From positions 191,889-255,888 of the forward strand of contig CAZOGC010000002.1 of NCBI GenBank assembly GCA_964579505.1: a DNA stretch of 64,000 nt. The letters are read 5' to 3'. Each line of letters starts with the position of its first letter. The first letter of the stretch is position 1. Origin of the DNA: JAJYSO01 sp964579505. GTDB lineage: Bacteria > Bacteroidota > Bacteroidia > Flavobacteriales > Flavobacteriaceae. The notes beneath the pieces are model-generated. The model saw only the letters and a program-made list of their open reading frames with translations. It made no database searches and had not been told where the DNA came from. Shown here piece by piece: positions 53,429-62,375 of this stretch. The translations under genes were made by a program, and so were the position numbers.

Positions 53429-54895
53429 ATGAATCTAAAAAAGATAGCTATTTCGGGGTTAAAGTGGTCTTTACTAGACAAGATGGGAAAAGCACTTTTC
53501 CAACTTTTACAGGTGGCTATACTTACTCGATTTCTCTCTAAAGAAGATTTTGGTTTGGTGGCAATGGCGCTTGTGGTCATAAACCTAAGCAATCTGTTTG
53601 TAGATATGGGATTTTCAGTGGCTATTTTACACCACAAACGAGCCACCAAGAAGGAATATAGCAGTATCTATTGGTTTAATATTTTTATTTCTTTGGTATT
53701 GTATGCCATTTTGTATTTTACCACTCCTCTCGTAGCTGAATTTTATTCAACTCCTGATTTGCTTGCTATTATTCCCATTTTAGGGGTAAATGTATTGCTG
53801 CTTGCTATGGGCCGGCAACATCGAACCATTATGCAAAAGGAATTTAGATTTAAGCCGATTGCGCTTATTGAGCTTAGCTCCTTTTTTATTGGGTTAATAG
53901 TGGCGGTAGGGCTTGCCTATAAAGGATTTGGAGTGTATAGTCTCATTTATTCTACTTTAATACAATCTGCGCTTTCAAATCTCTTTTTTTTAATTAGAAA
54001 TTTTCAATTAAATCCTATTCTTTTACATTTCTCATTAAAAGAAACCAGGCCTTTTCTTAAAGTAGGAGGGTTCCAGATGGGAAGTTCCTTGTTGGATTTC
54101 GTGTCTAAAGAAGCGGATATATTGATTATAGGAAAACTTTTTGGGGCACAAACTTTAGGGTTGTATAGCCTGACGAAGCAAATTGTATTAAAACTGTTCA
54201 TTTTTATTAACCCTATTGTTACTTCCGTACTAAGTCCATTGCTGTCATCTATTCAGGAAGAACATAGCCGACTTAGAGAGCTTTACTTGAAAGTAGTTAG
54301 GTATATTGCCTATATTAATTTCCCCGTATATTTGATGGTAATCGTGTTATCCAAAGAAATATTATTTTATGTATATGGGAGTGCTTATACAAATGGTGCA
54401 TGGGTCCTGTCTTTCCTGGCGGTTTATTATTGTCTCATAGCTATATCAAGCCCGGTTGGTAGCCTTCAAATAGCTACAGGACGAACGGATTTGGGGCTTT
54501 TATGGACAGGTTTTCGTGTTGTCATTACGCCTATAGCTATTTATTGGGGCGCTTCTTATGGCATAAATGGAGTTGGTATTGCGTTTATGGTATTAGGATT
54601 CTTTATGGTTGCTCCTTTGTGGTTTATTCAAATAAAACCTATGATTAAAATACCCTTTAAGCAATATTTAAAACAATTTTACAAACCATTAATCCTTTTC
54701 TTTTTTATTGGTATAATGGCCCTGTTAGGGAAAGAAATTCTGAATATTACCGCTTCTATCATGGGTGTTCTGATTATTGCTACTTTCACTGTAACTTTGT
54801 TTCTTGGATTACTTTATAGTATAGATCGCTCCTCTTTCTTGAATTTTAAGGAATTGATTTTTTCAGAATGCAAAAATATGCGGAAACATAGGTAA
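53429..54895 (+). CDS. Polysaccharide flippase (Wzx/WzxC-like, MOP superfamily)
   Basis: This 488-residue protein has about 12-14 hydrophobic segments. The N-terminal LKWSLLDKMGKALFQLLQVA and LTRFLSKEDFGLVAMALVVI are typical of MOP-family lipopolysaccharide and colanic-acid flippases. FQMGSSLLDFVSKEADILIIG is the loop of the second half. It would turn lipid-linked repeat units across the inner membrane. Its presence in the locus without a visible Wzy polymerase is noted. A+T-rich like its neighbours. Confidence 0.85.
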   Translation: MNLKKIAISGLKWSLLDKMGKALFQLLQVAILTRFLSKEDFGLVAMALVVINLSNLFVDMGFSVAILHHKRATKKEYSSIYWFNIFISLVLYAILYFTTPLVAEFYSTPDLLAIIPILGVNVLLLAMGRQHRTIMQKEFRFKPIALIELSSFFIGLIVAVGLAYKGFGVYSLIYSTLIQSALSNLFFLIRNFQLNPILLHFSLKETRPFLKVGGFQMGSSLLDFVSKEADILIIGKLFGAQTLGLYSLTKQIVLKLFIFINPIVTSVLSPLLSSIQEEHSRLRELYLKVVRYIAYINFPVYLMVIVLSKEILFYVYGSAYTNGAWVLSFLAVYYCLIAISSPVGSLQIATGRTDLGLLWTGFRVVITPIAIYWGASYGINGVGIAFMVLGFFMVAPLWFIQIKPMIKIPFKQYLKQFYKPLILFFFIGIMALLGKEILNITASIMGVLIIATFTVTLFLGLLYSIDRSSFLNFKELIFSECKNMRKHR

Positions 54896-54920
54896 TGGAA
54901 TTTCTTTAAAGTAAAAATGT

Positions 54921-56675
54921 ATGCCTGGTTTTTTTAGCATTATTGATTATGATCTTTCGAATAGAACTTTAAATAAGAGGATATTCAAAGACTCTTTGAC
55001 TTTTCAATCAGAGGAATTCAAGACCACTATTTTTTCAGATAGTCTTAAGAAATTTGAATCGGATAAATTATTCTTTCATGACGATGATTTTATTATTGTG
55101 TTGGAAGGGGTTATTTTTAATCAGAAGAAGTTAATTCTCAATTACAAAAGGGGAAACTGGGTTGAAACGGTCAAATATTTATATCAAAATAGAGGAAAGG
55201 ATTTTCATTTAAGTTTTAGAGGTAGTTATTCGGGCTGTATTTATGATAAAGTTAAAAATGAATGGATAGTTTTTACTGATCCGATAGGAGATAAACAAGT
55301 TTTTATTTATAAGGATTCTAATACTATCCTTTTGGGTTCGGAGATTAAACATTTTCTATCCTTTTTTAAACAGCATCGCCTCTCGGTTTCTCTAGATGAG
55401 ACAGCGGCATACATGCTATTGTCTTATGGTTTCTTTTTGGAAGAATATACTCTTTTTAAAGAAATTAGAAAGTTAAAAGCGGGGCATTACTATCTTATTA
55501 AGGATAAAGAAGTAAAAACTACTTCGTATCATAAACTCTCTAATAAAGTTGATTCATCTTTGAAAGACAAGCGAGATATTGTTGAACAGATAGATGTAAA
55601 GTTTAGAGTGGCTGTTCAACGACAATTTGATAAAGATAAAGAGTATGGGTATAAACATATTGTAGGATTAAGTGGTGGGTTGGATTCGCGCATGACTACA
55701 TGGGTAGCCCATGAAATGGGATATACCGAGATACTTAATCTTACTTTTTCTCAATCTGACTATTTGGATGAGACTGTTGCAAAAAAAATAGCTTCAGATT
55801 TAAAACATGAATGGATTTTTAAGGCTTTGGACAATGGCTCTTTCTTGGAAAAACAGTTAGAACCTATTCTTGATATTAATTATGGAGGCGCACTCTACTA
55901 TGGGGCAGCGCAAGGGAAAAGCCTGTATGATTTACTTGATTTTTCTCAACGGGGAATACTCCACTCCGGTCAATTAGGAGACGTTGTGGTCGGGTCTTTT
56001 TATAAAAATATCAAGCAGATAGACAAACCAGCCACCTATCTTGCCGGCGCTCATTCAAAAACGTTGATAAATAAAATTAATGAGCCAATGTCTCGGATAC
56101 TGAATAAATATGAAAATACGGAATTGTTTGAATTCTATTCGAGAGGATTTACCGGAGCAAATCAAGGATTATTAGCTATTCAACAGAAAACAGAAACCTT
56201 TTCTCCTTTTTATGATTTAGATTTTTTAGAATTTTGTTTGAGCATACCACTTGAATATAGAATAGGACATTCTATTTATAAGTCTTGGTTGAAAGAAAAA
56301 TATCCTAAAGCTGCTGAATACGTGTGGGAGAATATTGGTACAAGTATCCTTTCTCCATCCATTAAATTTAATGGAAAGAGATTTTATTTGCCACAAATAA
56401 AAGAAGCTATCAAATATAAACTTAAACCTGTTTTAGGGGATAGGGTTTTGGCTATCCATTCAAAACATCACATGAATCCTTTAGATTATTGGTATCGAAC
56501 CAATCGAAATCTTCAGGATTTTATGGATAATTATTACAAAGAACACCTCTCTTTATTGAATGACTTTCCCGAATTAAAAAATGACTTAGCGGTTCTTTAT
56601 ACTAAGGGAAATACGATAGAAAAATGTCAAGCGTTGACATTAGTGGGTAGTTTTAAGAAGTTTTTGTCTGAATAA
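54921..56675 (+). CDS. Asparagine-synthetase-like protein with a defective glutaminase site
   Basis: This 584-residue protein has an N-terminal Ntn-like domain (1-200) and a C-terminal ATP-pyrophosphatase domain. The PP-loop is SGGLDS (251-256) in LSGGLDSRMTTWVA. The N-terminus is MPGFFSIIDY. Active class B enzymes need Cys2 as glutamine-cleaving nucleophile, and here position 2 is Pro. So it cannot use glutamine in the normal way and may take ammonia or act on another substrate, such as amidating a sugar acid in the polymer. It lies between flippase and export genes. The three codons after the stop begin an odd downstream reading (see findings). Confidence 0.8.
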   Translation: MPGFFSIIDYDLSNRTLNKRIFKDSLTFQSEEFKTTIFSDSLKKFESDKLFFHDDDFIIVLEGVIFNQKKLILNYKRGNWVETVKYLYQNRGKDFHLSFRGSYSGCIYDKVKNEWIVFTDPIGDKQVFIYKDSNTILLGSEIKHFLSFFKQHRLSVSLDETAAYMLLSYGFFLEEYTLFKEIRKLKAGHYYLIKDKEVKTTSYHKLSNKVDSSLKDKRDIVEQIDVKFRVAVQRQFDKDKEYGYKHIVGLSGGLDSRMTTWVAHEMGYTEILNLTFSQSDYLDETVAKKIASDLKHEWIFKALDNGSFLEKQLEPILDINYGGALYYGAAQGKSLYDLLDFSQRGILHSGQLGDVVVGSFYKNIKQIDKPATYLAGAHSKTLINKINEPMSRILNKYENTELFEFYSRGFTGANQGLLAIQQKTETFSPFYDLDFLEFCLSIPLEYRIGHSIYKSWLKEKYPKAAEYVWENIGTSILSPSIKFNGKRFYLPQIKEAIKYKLKPVLGDRVLAIHSKHHMNPLDYWYRTNRNLQDFMDNYYKEHLSLLNDFPELKNDLAVLYTKGNTIEKCQALTLVGSFKKFLSE

Positions 56676-56779
56676 GATATTGAAAAAAATCTACGTTTAT
56701 TTGCAGAGTCTGTGGGAGATAAATCTTCTATGTATTTTGTATGAAATGAAAGTTATGACGACCATTACGCTTAAAATAA

Positions 56780-57022
56780 ATGAATAAAAATAAGCAACAA
56801 AATCACATAAATAATAATTGGGTCTCCGTTATTGTACCTGCCTACAATCGAGCCGGTTTTATCCAGCCGTATGCAACAGTGGCAGGCACTCCGGCTAAAA
56901 TAATTAAATACAGATTTAATCAAGAGACAATAAATCAATTATTAGAAACAAAATGGTGGATGTGGTCTTCTCAAAAAATAAAGGACAATCATATAAAACT
57001 ATCGCAAATTGTCAAGAAGTAA
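56780..57022 (+). pseudogene. Chimeric remnant: GT2 start fused to acetyltransferase end
   Basis: Eighty residues. Residues 13-28 (NWVSVIVPAYNRAGFI) are the first strand of a GT2 glycosyltransferase. From about residue 30, YATVAGTPAKIIKYRFNQET and the following KWWMWSSQKIKDN match the C-terminal end of a hexapeptide-repeat acetyltransferase of the CatB type. The two parts meet in frame near 56865. A deletion has therefore joined the start of one gene to the end of another. The product should not fold. Confidence 0.78.
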
Positions 57023-57043
57023 GCAATTTCTAGGTGCTGATTT

Positions 57044-57072
57044 TTTGTTTTTGATAAATAGTCCGATATTTG
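57044..57072 (+). promoter_or_regulatory. Promoter of the export genes
   Basis: TTTG (57044-57047), 17 bases, GATATTTG (57065-57072), one mismatch to TAnnTTTG. It lies 76 bases before the chosen ATG at 57149, showing that the export genes have their own promoter. Confidence 0.5.
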
Positions 57073-57148
57073 CGCATTGACCAATCTGCGATTTTTATTC
57101 TTGCAAACAAGGATTTTGTTGCGTAACATACAAGTTAATACACTTCTC

Positions 57149-59659
57149 ATGAAAAACGTTTATTCATGGCTGTCTCATGTTGTTTTATGGACAGTTTTTT
57201 TCAGCTTTATCACCCTACAAGGGGTTCAGGCACAGAATTTAAATGATCTTTCTCACGTTCAAGTAGAACAACTTAGTGATGCCCAAGTCAAAGATTTTGT
57301 CGAGCAGATACAGGCTACGGGGATGTCGGTAGCTCAATTAGAACAGATTGCTACCGCCCGCGGTATGCAACCGGGAGAGATACAGAAATTAAAAGAGCGA
57401 GTTGCCGGACTATATCCGCAAGCGGGTTCTCAACCAACAGAAACCGGAAACAATCCTCGACTTTCGAAAAATGAACAGCCGACTACTTCTCAAAGGCATA
57501 TAAAATCAGAGAAGACCCATTCGGGGCCTCGTATTTTTGGCCATGAGTTGTTTTATAATGCTCGTCCACAGTTTACACCCGATTTAAGCATGGCCACTCC
57601 GATGACGTATGTAGTTGGCCCGGGTGATGAATTGATGCTATCGCTTTATGGAAATTCGGTTGCATCCTATCAACTCACCGTAAGTCCAGAAGGGAAAATA
57701 AATATTCCGTATGCAGGAATGGTCTCTGTATCCGGTCAAACAATAGAAGAAGTTACGGCACAGATTCGCCATAAACTGTCGTCTATTTATCCGGGAATTT
57801 CATCGGGAGCTACTAAAGTAAATATTAGCCTTGGGCAAGTCCGTAGCATTCATGTTATTTTAGCAGGAGAAGTTACCCAACCGGGCACCTATACACTGCC
57901 TTCAGTGGCTACTGTTTTTAATGCCTTATATGCGGCAGGGGGTCCCACTCAAAAAGGAAGTTTACGTACGATTAAGGTCTTTAGGAGCGGAAAATTGGTT
58001 TCTCAGATGGATGTTTACCAATTTTTAACGACCGGAAAATTAAGCGGCAATATTATGTTGCAAGATCAGGATGTTATCTTGGTTTCTCCGGCTCATTATC
58101 GTGTTTCGGTAAAGGGAGAAGTAATGCGGCCAATGCTTTTTGATGCCAAACAAGGCGAAACCTTTAAAGATATATTGCGTTATGCCGGTGGGTTTACTGA
58201 TAAGGCCTACACCGCTCGGGTTACTGTTTCTAGGCTTACCGATAGATCGCATGCGGTACAAGATTTAAAGAAAGAAAACTATGCTCATTTTGTGATTCAC
58301 AAAGGAGACGAATTTACGGTAGGTAAAATTTTAGATCGTTATAAAAACAGGGTGCAAATTACCGGAGCTGTTTTTAACCCGGGCACCTATGAATTGACAA
58401 AAGGACTCACCTTATCGCAATTAATTAAAGAAGCCAACGGAATTAAAGAAGATGCCTTTATGAATCTGGGGTATATTGACCGGGAAAATGATAAGTTGGA
58501 ACCAACCCGAATTAAGTTTAGTTTGAAAAAGATTCTAGATGGTACACAGCGCGATATTTTACTACACAAAGAAGATATAGTACATATTTCCTCTATTTTT
58601 GACTTGCGCGATCACTATACACTTCGTATTGAGGGCGAGGTGCGCAAACCCGGAAAATATGTTTTTAGGAAAGGATCAACCGTAAAAGACCTTATTTTGC
58701 AGGCAGGTGGATTTACAGAAAGCGCCACTGCTAAACGTATTGAAATCTCTAGACGTGTTCGCATCAATGATTCTTCTCAAAATGACGCCCAAATAGCCGA
58801 TATTTTTTATGTGGATTTAAAACGAGATTTGAGCGGCACGCAGGCACTTACCCCATTGCAACCGTATGATATTATTACCGTGCGCTCAGCTCCCGGGTAC
58901 GAGTCTCAACAAATTGTACGAGTTGTGGGAGAAGTTAAATTCCCCGGGTTGTACACCCTTAAAAGCAAAGACGCTCGTATTAGCGACGTTATAAAACGTG
59001 CCGGAGGGTTAACGGCTTTTGCTTACGCAAAAGGAGGATCGTTAAAACGAGAAGGCGCACAGGCCAAAGGAACGGTTAAATCAAAGGCAGTTACAAGCCA
59101 GTCAGAAGTTTTTGCTACACAACAAGAACAACAAATGGCGCGAGAACGCCAACAAGAATACCAACGCCTTCTCAGTACTACACAAGACACAAATGCTGCA
59201 GATGCAGCACTTGTTAAGAATACGGGAAGTAATTATGTAGGAATTTATTTAGATGATATTATAGAAGACGTTCATTCAAAATACAATATTTTGCTACAAG
59301 ACGGAGACGTGATCTATGTACCGCGTAAACTGCAAACCGTAAAAGTAAGTGGAGAGGTGTTATCACCTATTAATATTGTGTACCGAAAAGGAATGAGTTT
59401 TAGAGATTATGTAGCACAGGCGGGAGGGTTTACCTCGAAGGCGTTAGAACGTAAAAGCTATGTTATTTATGCCAACGGGTCTGTGGCCAGTACCAAAAAA
59501 GTTTTAGGGCTTTTTAATAACTACCCTAAGATTAAGCCCGGAGCCGAAATTTTTGTACCGAGTGTACCGGAACGTCAAAAACTGAGCCCACAAGCTTGGA
59601 TAGGATTATCTACCGGATTTGCCTCCCTAGCGGCCATCATAATTACTATTTTTAAATAA
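57149..59659 (+). CDS. Outer-membrane polysaccharide export protein (Wza-like, multiple SLBB domains)
   Basis: The ATG at 57149 gives 836 residues with the signal peptide VLWTVFFSFITLQGVQAQ near 12-29. A TTG at 57077 overlaps the promoter. A poly-export domain starts at YVVGPGDELMLSLYGNS (about 150-166). At least five SLBB-type modules follow, visible as repeated segments like GEVTQPGTYTLPS, GAVFNPGTYELT, GEVRKPGKYVFRKG and GEVKFPGLYTLKS. A C-terminal helix, WIGLSTGFASLAAIIITIF, may cross the outer membrane. It forms the exit channel for capsule or exopolysaccharide. The wzz-like gene follows after 6 bases. Confidence 0.92.
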   Translation: MKNVYSWLSHVVLWTVFFSFITLQGVQAQNLNDLSHVQVEQLSDAQVKDFVEQIQATGMSVAQLEQIATARGMQPGEIQKLKERVAGLYPQAGSQPTETGNNPRLSKNEQPTTSQRHIKSEKTHSGPRIFGHELFYNARPQFTPDLSMATPMTYVVGPGDELMLSLYGNSVASYQLTVSPEGKINIPYAGMVSVSGQTIEEVTAQIRHKLSSIYPGISSGATKVNISLGQVRSIHVILAGEVTQPGTYTLPSVATVFNALYAAGGPTQKGSLRTIKVFRSGKLVSQMDVYQFLTTGKLSGNIMLQDQDVILVSPAHYRVSVKGEVMRPMLFDAKQGETFKDILRYAGGFTDKAYTARVTVSRLTDRSHAVQDLKKENYAHFVIHKGDEFTVGKILDRYKNRVQITGAVFNPGTYELTKGLTLSQLIKEANGIKEDAFMNLGYIDRENDKLEPTRIKFSLKKILDGTQRDILLHKEDIVHISSIFDLRDHYTLRIEGEVRKPGKYVFRKGSTVKDLILQAGGFTESATAKRIEISRRVRINDSSQNDAQIADIFYVDLKRDLSGTQALTPLQPYDIITVRSAPGYESQQIVRVVGEVKFPGLYTLKSKDARISDVIKRAGGLTAFAYAKGGSLKREGAQAKGTVKSKAVTSQSEVFATQQEQQMARERQQEYQRLLSTTQDTNAADAALVKNTGSNYVGIYLDDIIEDVHSKYNILLQDGDVIYVPRKLQTVKVSGEVLSPINIVYRKGMSFRDYVAQAGGFTSKALERKSYVIYANGSVASTKKVLGLFNNYPKIKPGAEIFVPSVPERQKLSPQAWIGLSTGFASLAAIIITIFK

Positions 59660-59665
59660 GTATCT

Positions 59666-60751
59666 ATGGCAGTAAAAGATCAGAATCCAACTGTTTATTC
59701 TGCTCCTGATCAGGAAGAAGAATCGTTAAAAGATGTTTTTTTGGCCATTCAAAAATGGGTACGATACCTGTGGAAACAATGGCGTATTATTGTAATAGTA
59801 GGCTTGTTGGGAGGGGTTATCGGGTTAGTCGTGTCATTAGTTTCAAAACCTACGTATATAGCCAAGGCTTCTTTTGCCGTGGAAGGCGCTTCGGGGGTGA
59901 GTAGTTTAGGGGGACTGGCTTCTATGGTAGGAATTAATTTGGGAGCTTCATCTGGTGATGGATTGTTTAGTACGGCCAGTCTTCTAGAACTTTATAAGTC
60001 TAGAATTATGATTTCTCAGACCTTGTTAGACCCTATAGATTCGACTTCAAAAGAATTATTGATAGATCGTTTTATTACGATGAATGATCTTCGTAACGGA
60101 TGGGAGGATACCGAGTATGCCCACGTTAAATTTCATAAAACCCCGGCGCAGTTTACCCGCGTGCAAGATTCCATTTTAAAAGGTATTTCTACGCAGATTT
60201 CAGAAAATCTGTTACAAGTACAGCAGCCGGATGAAACCGTACCGATTATAGGCATTACGGTATCTTCTAAAAATGAACTTTTTTCAAAGGCCTTTACCGA
60301 TAACTTGGTAAAAAATGTTAATAGCTTTTATAGAGAAACACAGACCAAGAAGGCTGATAATAATGTGAAGGTACTTCAACATCAAGTAGATTCGGTTCGA
60401 AAGGTGTTAAATGCTGCCATACACAAAATATCTACGGCTGCCGGAACCGGAATCAATGCGAACCCGGCACTGGGAGGGCTTAGAGCCGATGTCATGCAAA
60501 CTCAAGTAGATGTACAAGCTAACACCGCCATTTTAGAGGCACTGGTTAAAAACCTAGAGATAGCCAAAGTTTCATTGCGTAAAAAGACCCCGCTTATTCA
60601 ACCTATAGACCTTCCACTGTTACCCTTAGAGGTAGAAGAAATTGGGATAATAAAAGGGGTTGTTTTGGGAGGGTTTATAGCAGGAGTGTTGGTGCTTTTA
60701 TTCTTATTTGGAAAAGAGTACTACCGTGAAGTAATGGCGGAAGAATCGTAA
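59666..60751 (+). CDS. Chain-length regulator (Wzz/GumC-like)
   Basis: This 361-residue inner-membrane protein has membrane helices at about 40-60 (IIVIVGLLGGVIGLVVSLVS) and 325-347 (GVVLGGFIAGVLVLLFLFG). The periplasmic domain is coiled-coil rich (NNVKVLQHQVDSVRKVLN). A Pro-rich segment before the second helix (QPIDLPLLPLEVEE) is typical of Wzz proteins. No cytoplasmic tyrosine-kinase domain is fused. It sets polymer length and docks with the outer-membrane exporter. Co-transcribed with the SLBB gene six bases upstream. Confidence 0.9.
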   Translation: MAVKDQNPTVYSAPDQEEESLKDVFLAIQKWVRYLWKQWRIIVIVGLLGGVIGLVVSLVSKPTYIAKASFAVEGASGVSSLGGLASMVGINLGASSGDGLFSTASLLELYKSRIMISQTLLDPIDSTSKELLIDRFITMNDLRNGWEDTEYAHVKFHKTPAQFTRVQDSILKGISTQISENLLQVQQPDETVPIIGITVSSKNELFSKAFTDNLVKNVNSFYRETQTKKADNNVKVLQHQVDSVRKVLNAAIHKISTAAGTGINANPALGGLRADVMQTQVDVQANTAILEALVKNLEIAKVSLRKKTPLIQPIDLPLLPLEVEEIGIIKGVVLGGFIAGVLVLLFLFGKEYYREVMAEES

Positions 60752-60914
60752 AATAGAACCCATTTTTTGTTGTAATAAAAGTGCTTTTAGCATAAAACAA
60801 GGCTAATATTTTAAGAGGCCGGTACAGTAAAAAGCGGTAAAGTGTTTAGTTGGCAGTGGTGATTTCATAGAAATGGGACTCACCCCGGCAGCGCCATGAA
60901 AAAATCTTTGATTT

Positions 60915-62210
60915 ATGAAAAAAAGCGATAAAATTGCCGTTATTGGGCTTGGTTATGTCGGCCTGCCTTTGGCTGTAGAATTTGGCTTCCATTTCCCCGT
61001 AATCGGCTATGATATTAATCAAAAACGAGTAGAGGAGTTAAATTCAGGAAAAGATCATACACTAGAGGCCGATGTTACTAAATTACACCAAGTATTAACG
61101 CTTGCTAAAGAAGAAAAATTCACAAAGGGGTTGCGTTGCTCTACTTCCTTAGAAAGGTTACAAGAAGCTACTATTTATATTGTTACAGTTCCCACGCCAA
61201 TTGATAAATACAATGCGCCTAATTTAACTCCGTTGCTGAAAGCTTCCGAAATGCTTTCAAAGGTAATTAGCAAAGGAGATATTGTGATTTATGAATCTAC
61301 TGTTTATCCGGGGTGTACCGAAGAAGAATGTGTACCGGTATTGGAAAAAGGCTCCGGATTAAAATTTAATGAAGATTTTTTCTGTGGTTATTCTCCTGAG
61401 CGGATTAACCCGGGTGATAAAGTACACACCTTAACCAATACCATGAAAATTACTTCCGGTTCTACCCCGGATGTTGCAACACGCGTCGATGAGTTATACA
61501 AGTTGATTATTGAAGCAGGAACTCATTTAGCGCCTAGTATAAAGGTGGCTGAAGCCGGAAAGGCCATTGAAAATGCACAACGCGATGTCAATATTTCTTT
61601 TGTCAACGAATTGGCTTTGATTTTTGACCGCATAGGCATCGATACCAATGATGTGCTAGAAGCTGCCGGTACCAAGTATAATTTTTTAAAATATAGACCC
61701 GGTTTGGTGGGAGGACACTGTATTAGTGTTGACCCCTATTACCTGGCACACAAGGCAACTATGTTAGGCTATCATCCTCAAGTGATTTTATCCGGACGCA
61801 GGGTAAACGATATGGTGGCCCCATTTGTAGCCGATAAGGTGATTAAATTGATGATTCATAAAGGAACGCGCATTAAAGGGGCTAAAGTGTTAATTATGGG
61901 AGTCACCTTTAAAGAAAACTGTCCGGATATTCGCAACACCAAAATAATAGATATTTATAAAGAATTACGTGAATTCGGAACCGATGTGGATGTGTATGAC
62001 CCTTGGGCTGATGCAGAAGAGGTAAAGCACGAGTACAACATAGCTATTGTTGATAAAGTAGATAGTTCTATTAATTATAAAGCGATTATTGTGGCAGTAG
62101 CTCATGGAGAATTTAAAAACTTTGATTACAAGAAATATAAAGACAAGAATGCGGTTATTTTTGATACCAAGGCAATCTTGAATAGAAAATTGGTAGATGG
62201 AAGACTGTAA
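60915..62210 (+). CDS. UDP-sugar 6-dehydrogenase (WbpO/TviB-like)
   Basis: This 431-residue NAD-dependent enzyme oxidises C6 of a UDP-sugar to a uronic acid. The NAD motif is IAVIGLGYVGLPLAVEFG. The catalytic residue is Cys269 in GLVGGHCISVDPYYL. The C-terminal binding domain contains VLIMGVTFKENCPDIRNTK, the marker of the UDP-GlcNAc/UDP-GalNAc dehydrogenases rather than UDP-glucose dehydrogenase. The 163-base gap before it holds a hairpin with a GGTGA/TCACC outer stem and an ATTTC/GAAAT inner stem and no gene. Confidence 0.9.
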   Translation: MKKSDKIAVIGLGYVGLPLAVEFGFHFPVIGYDINQKRVEELNSGKDHTLEADVTKLHQVLTLAKEEKFTKGLRCSTSLERLQEATIYIVTVPTPIDKYNAPNLTPLLKASEMLSKVISKGDIVIYESTVYPGCTEEECVPVLEKGSGLKFNEDFFCGYSPERINPGDKVHTLTNTMKITSGSTPDVATRVDELYKLIIEAGTHLAPSIKVAEAGKAIENAQRDVNISFVNELALIFDRIGIDTNDVLEAAGTKYNFLKYRPGLVGGHCISVDPYYLAHKATMLGYHPQVILSGRRVNDMVAPFVADKVIKLMIHKGTRIKGAKVLIMGVTFKENCPDIRNTKIIDIYKELREFGTDVDVYDPWADAEEVKHEYNIAIVDKVDSSINYKAIIVAVAHGEFKNFDYKKYKDKNAVIFDTKAILNRKLVDGRL

Positions 62211-62245
62211 AAAAAAGATAAATGCTTCGCTGTCCTTAGCCATTT

Positions 62246-62348
62246 GCCTTTGGCTCTTTGCTTTTAGCCATTTAAAATGGGGCCAACCGCCAAAGGCCAA
62301 GAGCTAATAACCAAAGACCAATCGCCAACCCTTCGACTAAGCTCAGGG
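62246..62348. repeat. Interspersed inverted repeats between the UDP-sugar dehydrogenase and rfbA
   Basis: A perfect GCCTTTGG (62246-62253)/CCAAAGGC (62290-62297) pair surrounds the palindrome CCATTTAAAATGG (62268-62280). Downstream, CCCT...AGGG ends a CCCTTCGACTAAGCTCAGGG unit at 62329-62348. The latter is like a common dispersed repeat of Bacteroidota. No gene lies inside. Confidence 0.7.
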
Positions 62349-62375
62349 CAGGCAGCCAATATAAAAACTAAACCT

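Noticed and set aside
62277..62375. Longer rfbA with 33 extra N-terminal residues
   Set aside because: The extension is encoded by repeat DNA and precedes the universal MKGIILAGG start.
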